From the NCBI GenBank assembly GCA_047639675.1, contig JBLIOI010000002.1, positions 59,255 through 123,254 on the forward strand: a stretch of DNA of 64,000 nucleotides, read 5' to 3'. Both the position numbers and the translations under genes were made by a program. Positions 42,412 through 50,025 of this stretch are shown piece by piece. The notes under the pieces were generated by a model, which had not been told where the DNA came from, made no database searches, and worked only from the letters and a program-made list of their open reading frames with translations. This DNA is from JABACD01 sp047639675. GTDB taxonomy: Bacteria; Planctomycetota; UBA1135; GCA-002686595. Within the stretch, counting starts at the first letter, position 1; each line of letters begins with the position of its first letter.

Positions 42412-43371
42412 TCAAGAGGCCGAACCGGGAGTCTGCGCACCTTTATCGGGCCAAAAGTCCTCGCCCCATCCACGACTTCCCCAGAATTGTCCGAGTACTT
42501 GCGCCGTTCTGAGCGCAGGCGAGCGCAAGAGATGGTGCAAGGGTGCTCCTCCACCGCTTCCAAGGACGTAGCGCAGATCTTCGCGCACCTCGTAACCGAT
42601 ACCGCGCATCACCGAGAAAAAGCTCGGTCTCAGTCGCAATCCGTGAATTTCACGGTGGAAGGCAGCGTCCAATTTATAGCGCGCAAATGCCTGACTTGGC
42701 GTGTAGCGGTGGGCGTGATACACGAGGCTCTTGGGGGCGAAGCGAATACGGTATCCGGCCTGTGTGACGCGTGCTGCCCAGGCAAAGTCTTCTCCAAAGG
42801 GCAGCTCTGGAAACTGGATCTCGCGGAAGATAGGCGCCCGAACAGCGCTGGCGACGTTGTTGAAGCGTAGACGTGCCATCATCTGCTCTGTGGGGAGTTC
42901 CCAAACGAGCGCTGGATCCATGGGTTCCCACGGCGTCCCCTCTTCGTCGGCTTCCGGCGCCGAGAGCACAGTGCGCGCTGTCAGTGGGTCGTCGTCTGGA
43001 TGCGGCAAGATGCGACTGTACGCTCCGGCAACCTGTTCCTCATCGAGCGCGCTCACCAATTCCTGCAAGAAGTCGTCGCTAGCGGGCAAGGCATCCTGCG
43101 AGAGAAAAACGAGCACCTCTCCCTTCGCTTTGGCCGCCAAGCGGTTGCGTGTCGCGCCGTGTCCAAATTCCGACTGGGAAATGATTTCCACATCGACCCC
43201 AGCTTCTTTCAGCAAACTGACCGTCGCGTCCGTCGAAGACGAGTCGATCGCCAGGACCTCGCGCTCCCCCTCATAGTCCTGCGAATCCAAAGCAGGCAGC
43301 AGGCGACGTAGATCTTCTTCCCCGTTCCAGGTCGGCAGGAGGATCGAAAGGCTAGGTTTAGTGAGGTTCAC
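42412..43371 (-). CDS. Family 2 glycosyltransferase, rhamnosyltransferase-like
   Basis: The 319-residue enzyme leads the operon. GT2 motifs are LSILLPTWNGEEDLRRLLPA, AIDSSSTDATVSLLKEAGV, FGHGATRNRLAAKAKGEVLV, the metal site FLSQDALPA and ELPFGEDFAWAARVTQAGY. It is closely similar in motif order to the GT2 half of the next protein (FDHGDTRN and FLTQDAIPS there), so the two probably arose by duplication. The predicted role is in assembly of a surface glycan. Confidence 0.88.
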   Translation of the reverse strand: MNLTKPSLSILLPTWNGEEDLRRLLPALDSQDYEGEREVLAIDSSSTDATVSLLKEAGVDVEIISQSEFGHGATRNRLAAKAKGEVLVFLSQDALPASDDFLQELVSALDEEQVAGAYSRILPHPDDDPLTARTVLSAPEADEEGTPWEPMDPALVWELPTEQMMARLRFNNVASAVRAPIFREIQFPELPFGEDFAWAARVTQAGYRIRFAPKSLVYHAHRYTPSQAFARYKLDAAFHREIHGLRLRPSFFSVMRGIGYEVREDLRYVLGSGGGAPLHHLLRSPALRTAQVLGQFWGSRGWGEDFWPDKGAQTPGSAS

Positions 43372-43831
43372 GGGTTGGACTGATCAGCGTATGGCTTGCT
43401 CCAGTCTACATCGGCTGGCAACGTGAACATTCCAAAGTTGGTGTTCCTGCCCTGCCAAAACATCCCTATTCCATGATCATTAATCACTCTCCGGCGATCG
43501 AATGAACGTGGACACGCCAACCCTGGCTAGCTCAAGAGCCACCATCGTCTCTCGTTCGCGAGCGACTTCCTGAGCAACCTTTCGGCCATCCGCTGCCCTT
43601 TGTGAGCACAGTGATTTCGGGCGGCCCCTTCGCTTTGGTGGCAGCTGCCTGGCTCGTGCCCGACCGACGTATCGAGCGAGTTCTTGATGAACAGTAGCTG
43701 CAGGGGGACGCCACTTTCAGCTAGTACTGGCTCGCAAATGGGGGTGCCGAGTGATCCACTCACACCCCGAACCCCTGCGATCCAATGGATTCTGCTGGAT
43801 TTATTGGGCAGCGCCAATCTTTCTCTTATTT
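43372..43831. other. Divergent region between the glycosyltransferase operon and hipBA
   Basis: No intact gene is seen. A forward frame from about 43504 to 43702 reads like the end of a protein (FALVAAAWLVPDRRIERVLD before a TAG), perhaps a gene fragment. A GGTGCC-type palindrome lies at 43741-43768. The promoters of both flanking operons must lie here. Confidence 0.4.
43741..43768. repeat. Short GGTGCC-type palindrome
   Basis: GGGGTG (43741-43746) pairs with CACCCC (43763-43768), and GAGTG (43749-43753) with CACTC (43757-43761), around a three-base loop, with an unequal internal loop (CC against A). Its GGGGTGCCG start matches the larger palindrome at 27110. Confidence 0.55.
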
Positions 43832-43849
43832 TCCATTCGATTGCATGGA
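43832..43849. promoter_or_regulatory. Probable HipB operator 1
   Basis: TCCATTCGATTGCATGGA has inverted arms TCCAT/ATGGA separated by eight bases, the same geometry as the known E. coli HipB operators (TATCC-N8-GGATA). It differs by one base from the site at 43893. It lies 72 bases before hipB. Confidence 0.75.
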
Positions 43850-43892
43850 TTTTCGAGATATCCTGCCTGAAATGCGTCGACTAACGACCATA

Positions 43893-43910
43893 TCCATTCG
43901 CTTGCATGGA
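43893..43910. promoter_or_regulatory. Probable HipB operator 2
   Basis: TCCATTCGCTTGCATGGA repeats operator 1 with a single change, exactly 61 bases downstream, and ends 11 bases before the hipB start codon. Binding here would block transcription or the ribosome binding region, giving autorepression of hipBA. Confidence 0.75.
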
Positions 43911-43921
43911 AAAAGACCGAA

Positions 43922-44170
43922 ATGAATCCCAGCTCGACAAACACCCAATTCGGCGAAGCCCTGCGGCAGGCGCGCCAGAACCTACACCTCAGTCAAATTC
44001 AGGTCTGCGACCTCGCGGGAGTCGGCCCGGCTTTTCTCTACGAGTTGGAGCACGGTAAAGCGACGGTCCGAATGGACAAAGTACTCGCGGTATTGAACGT
44101 CCTCGGTCTCGGACTGGAACTGCGCAAGTCGAGCCAGAGCTTGACGGTCAGCATCAGTCAAGGCAAATGA
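43922..44170 (+). CDS. hipB: HipB-like antitoxin and autorepressor
   Basis: The 82-residue protein has an XRE-type helix-turn-helix (FGEALRQARQNLHLSQIQVC, then GVGPAFLYELEHGKATVRMD, about residues 10-60) and the LNVLGLGLEL end typical of HipB. It should bind the two TCCAT-N8-ATGGA sites upstream as a dimer and neutralise HipA. Its stop overlaps the hipA start by four bases (ATGA). Confidence 0.92.
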   Translation: MNPSSTNTQFGEALRQARQNLHLSQIQVCDLAGVGPAFLYELEHGKATVRMDKVLAVLNVLGLGLELRKSSQSLTVSISQGK

Positions 44171-45399
44171 GTTCCAACCCGATCGACTGCAAGGGAATCG
44201 AATCCCTCGAGGTCTACCTGGATCGTGAGCGAGTAGGCGAACTGCAAAGAACAGCTGGCGGCGCGCGCTTCACCTATGACGCGAGCTACATCAAGGCCGC
44301 AGAGGAACGAGCAATCGCCTTTAGCATGCCCGTGCGCGAAAAGCCCTATGACGTGCACGGAACGAACCTGCACACCTTCTTCGCCGGGCTCTTGCCAGAA
44401 GGCCTGCGCTTGCAAGCGCTAGAGCGTGGACTCAAGACTTCCAAGGACGACCTGTTCTCGCTGCTTGCTGCGGGTGGGTCGAACACGGTTGGCGATGTGT
44501 GGGTCAAATGCGCGGAAGTAGATGATCCGCAAGACTCCCCCCTCGTAGATCCGCGCAAGCTAAGAGAGCACTCATTCAAAGAGCTACTCGCTCAGAGCCT
44601 CGACTGGGAGAAAGGCGGGGATTCAGTCACTGTTGCGGGCGTGCAACCCAAGATCTCCGCGGGCATGATTTCCTTTCCTCTGCGAGCCAATTCCAAGCAG
44701 CGTGAGTACATTCTCAAGCTGTCTCCGCCGGAGTATCCGAAACTAGTTGAGAACGAAGCCTTTTTCATGCAAGTGGCTCGTTCCGCTGGAATGCAGACAG
44801 CGACCGTGAAAGTAGTGCACGATAGCGAAGCAGAAAGTGCACTCTTGGTCGAACGTTTTGATCGACAAGTGCAACGCATGGACGCCGGCGGCCCCCTGCG
44901 CCGTTTGCACCAAGAGGACGCCTGCCAACTCTTGGACGTCTACCCCGCAGAGAAGTACCGCGTAAGCCTCAAGAGCATCGCCGAGGCTCTCGAAGTGTGC
45001 AGCGCTCCGCTTGTCGAACGACTGGGATTGCTGCGCTTGCAAGCTTTCTCTTACTTGATCGCCAACGGCGACCTGCACGCCAAGAATGTCAGCGTATATA
45101 AGCGCGAAGGCCAGACTCGCTTGACACCGGCCTATGACCTGCTTTCTACACTGCCCTACGGCGACGCCAAGCTTGCCCTAAAGCTCGAAGGGCGTGACGA
45201 GGACCTTCAACGTGCGCACTTCATCACCTTTGGAGAGCGGCTTGGTATCCGCAGCGCCGCGACAGAGCGCATGCTAAATACGCTAGTCAAGAAGCTCAGT
45301 CCCTGGATTCCGCGCTTGCCTGAAATTGGACTGGAAGAGAAAAAGTCACGCCACCTCGCGCGAGTGATGACGAAGAGGCTCCTTGATCTGAGTGCATAG
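44167..45399 (+). CDS. hipA: HipA-family serine/threonine kinase toxin
   Basis: The 410-residue kinase has the HipA N-subdomain at about residues 8-110 (VYLDRERVGELQ, FSMPVREKPYDVHG, FFAGLLPEG) and the kinase core after GVQPKISAG. Motifs are EYILKLSPPEYPKLVENEAF (ATP-binding Lys), LLVERFDRQ, the HQED string, IANGDLHAKN with the catalytic Asp, and LTPAYDLLST for the metal-binding Asp. HipA of E. coli phosphorylates glutamyl-tRNA synthetase and causes growth arrest; the target here is not known. All catalytic residues look present, so the toxin should be active. Confidence 0.93.
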   Translation: MSSNPIDCKGIESLEVYLDRERVGELQRTAGGARFTYDASYIKAAEERAIAFSMPVREKPYDVHGTNLHTFFAGLLPEGLRLQALERGLKTSKDDLFSLLAAGGSNTVGDVWVKCAEVDDPQDSPLVDPRKLREHSFKELLAQSLDWEKGGDSVTVAGVQPKISAGMISFPLRANSKQREYILKLSPPEYPKLVENEAFFMQVARSAGMQTATVKVVHDSEAESALLVERFDRQVQRMDAGGPLRRLHQEDACQLLDVYPAEKYRVSLKSIAEALEVCSAPLVERLGLLRLQAFSYLIANGDLHAKNVSVYKREGQTRLTPAYDLLSTLPYGDAKLALKLEGRDEDLQRAHFITFGERLGIRSAATERMLNTLVKKLSPWIPRLPEIGLEEKKSRHLARVMTKRLLDLSA

Positions 45400-45488
45400 T
45401 CGCGCCCCGCACGGTTGAGCGCGAACTGTACGCAGTCCCCCAAAGCCTTCCCTTTGTGCTCGCTTGGCCAGAGAGATAGAATGGGTGA

Positions 45489-46232
45489 ATGAAAATCCCC
45501 ATCTCGCTAGCTGTCCTTGCTGCAATCGCAACAATCCAAGCATCGAATGGCCAGAAGGCTCCAGCTGCGCGCAAACAAGCAAGCGAGATGTTCCAGGCCA
45601 ATTGTATCGCTTGCCACCAAGTTCCTGATTTGCGTTACGACGTGGATCGCGCTTGGCTAAACCAAGTCGCAGACACGGCCTGAACAGACACTCCCAAGAA
45701 GGTCCGTGCGGCCCTCCAAGAGTACCTGAGAGATGAACAGCTCGACCGCCCGATAAGCGTGGACAACTACGAAGCTGGCAAACCGGGCAAGAACCTCGGC
45801 TACGTCGTACCGAGCTTTGACCAAGGTTCGGTCGTACTGAAGAACTCCGGCGGAAAGCTCTACCGCTTGTTATGGAACGAGGTAGCAGCTACCAGTAAGG
45901 ATCGCAGACGCGGAGTTCCCGCAGGCGACTACACCATGGTTGGCTATCGCTTGAACAAGCGAGACAATGAAGGGAAGCGCTGGGACTTGTCAGCGACCCA
46001 CGCGAAGTTGCGCAAGATCACAGTTGAAGCGGGCGTCCAACTCGAACTCGACATTTCAGAAACGATTACTATCAAGCACCGCTTGTCACCAGGGATAGTT
46101 GATCTTGCTGTAGGCGGCGTAGCCCCGGCAGGCCTGACTATTTATCGCGAGGGCAAACGAATCCCGATCCAATTTGAATTGCTCGATGAAACTGGCAAGG
46201 TGCACACCAAGGGCCGCTTCAACTATGGCTGA
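45489..46232 (+). CDS. Secreted c-type cytochrome-like protein with one in-frame UGA (candidate selenoprotein)
   Basis: Read through the TGA at 45681-45683, this is one frame of 247 codons. It has a signal peptide (IPISLAVLAAIATIQA), then a haem-binding CIACH (Cys39, Cys42, His43), then DRAWLNQVADTA, the UGA as codon 65, and TDTPKKVRAALQEYLRDEQL directly behind it. The last 150 residues form a beta-rich domain (KLYRLLWNEVAA, VGYRLNKRDNEG). Both sides of the UGA are strongly coding-like, and there is no other stop. Bases 45698-45717 can fold into a hairpin with apical loop GUGC starting 23 bases after the UGA, as expected for a bacterial SECIS. The alternative is a single Cys-to-stop mutation. 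A terminator follows 15 bases after the final stop. Confidence 0.6.
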
Positions 46233-46246
46233 GGCGGCGGAGGTTG

Positions 46247-46266
46247 GGCTCAGTTAGAGCCTTTTT
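46247..46266 (+). terminator. Rho-independent terminator after the UGA-containing cytochrome gene
   Basis: GGCTC (46247-46251) and GAGCC (46257-46261) enclose AGTTA, and five Ts follow at once (46262-46266). It lies 15 bases behind the final stop, so the full-length frame ends where the transcript ends. Confidence 0.75.
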
Positions 46267-46365
46267 CAGCTAAGCTACGCGCTCGTTTGGTCTACGACAG
46301 ACCGCCATTCGATATCAACGAAGTCGTCCCGGACTGATCACTCCCCCCCTCTAAAAAAGTCACAC

Positions 46366-48066
46366 ATGAACTATATACACCTTGCCGAGCGACCGGATGA
46401 GCAAACCAAGGAATGGACAGCAGGAGCCTATTCAGAACTCTGCGCGCGTATATCTGGCGCCGAAGCAAGCAGCACTAGCAGCGCCTGGCTTCAATTGTTC
46501 GAGGATTGGAATGCGCTGAAGTCCTATGTCGAGAGTGAAGGTTCAAGGCTCAGCTATGCCGCGACAAAAGACATGACCAACGAACAGCACGATGCTCGGG
46601 AGCGTACCCATCGCACCGAAGTCTTGCCGTTGGCGGAGGAGGGTGATGCGAAGATGGTCGCGGCATTGCTTGCAAGCAAGCATTCGAAGGCCATCGCCGA
46701 TCGTTACGGCGAACACTTGATTACCGTTCTCGGTGTTGGAGAGGAATCCCTCTCCCCGAAGAACACCAAACAACGCGTCAGTGTTGGTGAGCTCTGCAAC
46801 AAGTACGACAAGTTGGTTGCTTCGGGAGAGGTGGATGTTCAAGGTGAGATGATCACTTTGGCAAGCGCCCGCGCCAAGCTCTCTTCCGATGATCCCGCAA
46901 CGCGCCGGGCAGCGTTCGAAGCGTACTACGGCTGGTTCCTGGAAAATCGTGATGCGCTGGCACAGATCTACGCTGAGCAAGTTGTGCTACGGGATCAGAT
47001 GGGCAAGCAGCTGGGATACGAGAACTATCTACCGCTTGGATACTCTGGGATGGAGCGCACGGACTACGGTCCGGAAGAAGCGGCTGCCTTTCGCGCGAGC
47101 GTTCGGAAGTACGTCGTTCCACTCTCGAAACGTCTAGATGAAGAACAAGCGGCACTGCTAGAAACTCCGACGCTACGCCCGTGGGATGCCGCTTACCACC
47201 CGACCTATTCGCTCGCGCAAGGAGTCGCGAAGCCGATCGACAAGCAACTGGACAAAATGGGGCGCGTATTTGACAAGCTCTCCCCCCAGCTCGCAGCGCA
47301 CTTCCAACGCATGCGCGACGAAGGTTTGATCGACCTGGAGAACCGCAAGGGTAAGGCAGCGGGCGCCTACTGCACTTCCTTCCCCGATGAAGGACGCGTC
47401 GCGATCTTCTGCAACTCCACAGGAAACGAAAGCGACGTGGGCACCTTGGCCCACGAGATGGGTCACGCCTTTCAAGGCTGGGAGAGTCAAGCGATCAAGG
47501 CTGTCGATCTGCGCTGGCCCAGTTCCGACGCTTGCGAGATTCATTCAATGGGTATGGAGTTTCTCTGCATGCCGTACTTGGGTGAGTTCTTCCAAGAAGA
47601 AGACCGGGAAACCTTTGCGCGCGCGCGTTGGTTCAAAGCCGTCAGCCTCCTGTGCTATGTTTGCATCGTCGATGAATTTCAACACTGGGTCTATGAACAC
47701 GCCCAGGCGACAGCCGATGAACGCGATGCAGCCTTCGTCAAGATCCGCGACATCTACCAGCCGGGTGTGGATTGGTCCGGAGAAGCGGAGCCCTACGCGT
47801 CAACGCGCTGGTACGCCCAATTGCACATCTTCGACCATCCCTTCTATTACATCGACTACGCAATTGCGGAAACGGGAGCGATGCAACTCGGCATGTTGGA
47901 CCAAGCGGACCATGAAGGCTGCTTGGAGACCTACTTGGAGCTTTGCCGCCTCGGTGGAACCAAGAGCCTCTTAGGCCTGGTGCGAGGTGCAGGTCTGCGC
48001 TCGCCCTTTGAGCCCGAATTGATGCGAGATTTGATGGCCCACGCGGAGCAGCAGTTGGGAATCTGA
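46366..48066 (+). CDS. pepF: M3-family oligoendopeptidase F-like metallopeptidase
   Basis: The 566-residue protein is a cytoplasmic zinc peptidase (no signal peptide) that cleaves short peptides. The zinc site is LAHEMGHAFQ, with His363, Glu364 and His367, and the third ligand Glu is in CEIHSMGMEFL. Other M3B features are KAAGAYCTSFPDEGRVAIFC, ARWFKAVSLLCYVCIVDEFQ, FDHPFYYIDYAIAETGAMQL and SLLGLVRGAGLRSPF. Length fits the family. With the oligopeptide transporter next to it, it probably degrades imported peptides. Confidence 0.92.
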   Translation: MNYIHLAERPDEQTKEWTAGAYSELCARISGAEASSTSSAWLQLFEDWNALKSYVESEGSRLSYAATKDMTNEQHDARERTHRTEVLPLAEEGDAKMVAALLASKHSKAIADRYGEHLITVLGVGEESLSPKNTKQRVSVGELCNKYDKLVASGEVDVQGEMITLASARAKLSSDDPATRRAAFEAYYGWFLENRDALAQIYAEQVVLRDQMGKQLGYENYLPLGYSGMERTDYGPEEAAAFRASVRKYVVPLSKRLDEEQAALLETPTLRPWDAAYHPTYSLAQGVAKPIDKQLDKMGRVFDKLSPQLAAHFQRMRDEGLIDLENRKGKAAGAYCTSFPDEGRVAIFCNSTGNESDVGTLAHEMGHAFQGWESQAIKAVDLRWPSSDACEIHSMGMEFLCMPYLGEFFQEEDRETFARARWFKAVSLLCYVCIVDEFQHWVYEHAQATADERDAAFVKIRDIYQPGVDWSGEAEPYASTRWYAQLHIFDHPFYYIDYAIAETGAMQLGMLDQADHEGCLETYLELCRLGGTKSLLGLVRGAGLRSPFEPELMRDLMAHAEQQLGI

Positions 48067-48126
48067 AGCCAAGTCAGCTAGCCTAGGCGCCGGTTCTGTA
48101 TCCCCGGCCCCCTTTAGCTGCACTCT

Positions 48127-49962
48127 ATGAAGCGCGACTTCCTCCCGATCCTTTTTGGACTGATCATCACTGCTGTGCTTTCGGGCACCTTTGTCATCGC
48201 GGGATTGAAAGCGGGCATTACGCCGGGAGTCAGTCCACTAGTGATTCTCTGTGCCTGGGGGTTGTTTGCAAAGCGCGCACGCGATGCTGGCGGAACGCGC
48301 TTCTTGAACCTGACCCAAGTCGCCGGCTCCGGTGGTATGGCGGTAACGGCAGGCGTGATCTTCACGGCGCCGGTGGTACAAATTGTTTACCGCCAACAGG
48401 GATTGGAAGCTCCGCCGGTTGACGTCTTTTCCCTGATCATCTTGAGCTTGGCAGGCTCTTTGATCGGCTTTGGCTTTGTTGGATTGGCGACGAAGAAGTT
48501 CTTGTCGGATCCGAGCTTGCCGGCTCCAGAGGCGCGGGCTTGCAAGACGATGATTTCGTCGGCGGTGGCCGAAGCTTCTGCGCGTCCGAAGATGGGCCGA
48601 TCCTTGTTCGCAGCGCTGCTGCTTGGTGCTGGCACCACATTACTGGTCAAGATGAAAGCCTTCGGCGGCGCACTGACCCTCTTCACCAAAGAACGTCACG
48701 ACAGTGAATTTGCTTTCAGGCTACCGCTCGATGCCATGCTCATTGGCATCGGTGGATTGCTTACGCTGCCGACGGCCCTGCTTGTCTTCGGAGGAGCGAT
48801 GATTCGCATGTCCGGCGAGTTCATCATCACAGGATTCGCACCGGGATCCATCTGGGCGACTGAACGATTTGCAGGCGAGGTCGACACGACCCTGCGTTGG
48901 GCAGGAGGCGCAACGATGCTCGTCTGCGTCTGTTACTCCTTGGTACGTTTCCTGGGCGTCAAGAAAATCCACACTGGAGCTTCGACCGATGAGGACTTGG
49001 TCCTTGAAGTCGACCCCTTCATGCGAACCCTGCTCAAGATCTGCATTGCTATCGGCGTGGTGATTCTCGTCGGTTGGCTCGGAGTGAATAGCGGAGTTGA
49101 CGCCTTCATGGTCACCATGGCCATCACCATCTTGGTGATGGCGCTCTTGATGACAACCTTGGGTGCGATTCTCTCATTGCAAATCGGCAGCTCTGCCTCA
49201 CCAGTATCCGGAACCATCTTCGTGACCACCTTGGTGCTGTGCTTGGCCGCACTGGCTACTGGACACGATCAAGTTGAGGACGTCCTGATCCTTACGCCCC
49301 TCTTGGTGGGCGCTTGCGTCGCGGTGTGTTCCGCCAACGACTCAAGCCAAGACTACAAGACCATGCAACTCGGCGGCGTCCGCGTGCAGGATGGCTTCGT
49401 GGCACAGCTATTGGGCCTCATGGTCGGTTGTATCGTTGTTCCGATCGTGCTCTATGTAGCCGATGAGTCCTTCGTCCTCGGCAGCGAAGCGTTGCCTGCT
49501 CCCCAGGGCATGATGTTCTCGACTCTGATCAGTGGGCTCTTGCTTGAAAGCGTATTGCCCTGGTGGCCCATCATGTGCGGGCTTGGCTTGGGAGTCCTAG
49601 CGGTCCTGATGGAAGTCTTCGCAACACGCAAGGGCTGGATGCTGCCTTCGATGGCCCTCGCCGTTGGTATCTATCTTCCCGGCGCGATCGGCACCTGCAT
49701 TTTGATGGGCGCCATGTTCCGCTTTGCCGGAGAGTTCCGCCATCGCAAGCAAACCAACGAATCGATTCTCTCTGCTGCTGGACTGATCACAGGCTCTGCC
49801 CTGCTCGAACTGATCCTAGGCGTCATGATCTTGTTCGGCTTCAAAGAGCACAGCCTGGAGATCTTCGAGTCTGAACCGATGGCTTGGACTGCTGGGCTCG
49901 GAATCTTGCTGATCGGCTTCCTGTTGTTTTGGAACTCGAGGCGCAACACCAGCGAGAACTAG
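48127..49962 (+). CDS. OPT-family oligopeptide transporter
   Basis: The 611-residue membrane protein has about 15 hydrophobic segments and the OPT-family start FGLIITAVLSGTFVIAGLKA followed by GITPGVSPLVIL. Further typical strings are QVAGSGGMAVTAGVIFTAPV, KFLSDPSLPAPEARACKTM and VCSANDSSQDYKTMQLGGV. OPT proteins import oligopeptides or metal-chelate complexes by proton symport. It lies 60 bases after oligoendopeptidase F on the same strand. Confidence 0.9.
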   Translation: MKRDFLPILFGLIITAVLSGTFVIAGLKAGITPGVSPLVILCAWGLFAKRARDAGGTRFLNLTQVAGSGGMAVTAGVIFTAPVVQIVYRQQGLEAPPVDVFSLIILSLAGSLIGFGFVGLATKKFLSDPSLPAPEARACKTMISSAVAEASARPKMGRSLFAALLLGAGTTLLVKMKAFGGALTLFTKERHDSEFAFRLPLDAMLIGIGGLLTLPTALLVFGGAMIRMSGEFIITGFAPGSIWATERFAGEVDTTLRWAGGATMLVCVCYSLVRFLGVKKIHTGASTDEDLVLEVDPFMRTLLKICIAIGVVILVGWLGVNSGVDAFMVTMAITILVMALLMTTLGAILSLQIGSSASPVSGTIFVTTLVLCLAALATGHDQVEDVLILTPLLVGACVAVCSANDSSQDYKTMQLGGVRVQDGFVAQLLGLMVGCIVVPIVLYVADESFVLGSEALPAPQGMMFSTLISGLLLESVLPWWPIMCGLGLGVLAVLMEVFATRKGWMLPSMALAVGIYLPGAIGTCILMGAMFRFAGEFRHRKQTNESILSAAGLITGSALLELILGVMILFGFKEHSLEIFESEPMAWTAGLGILLIGFLLFWNSRRNTSEN

Positions 49963-50025
49963 TCACTCCTCACAGTTGGCCGCCTCGCGTCCAATCTGAA
50001 TTCACATCGAAACTTGGTCTTCATC

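Noticed and set aside
43779..43792. ATCCAATGGAT as a third HipB site
   Set aside because: The TCCA and TGGA halves are adjacent without the eight-base spacer, so it does not match the two real-looking sites.
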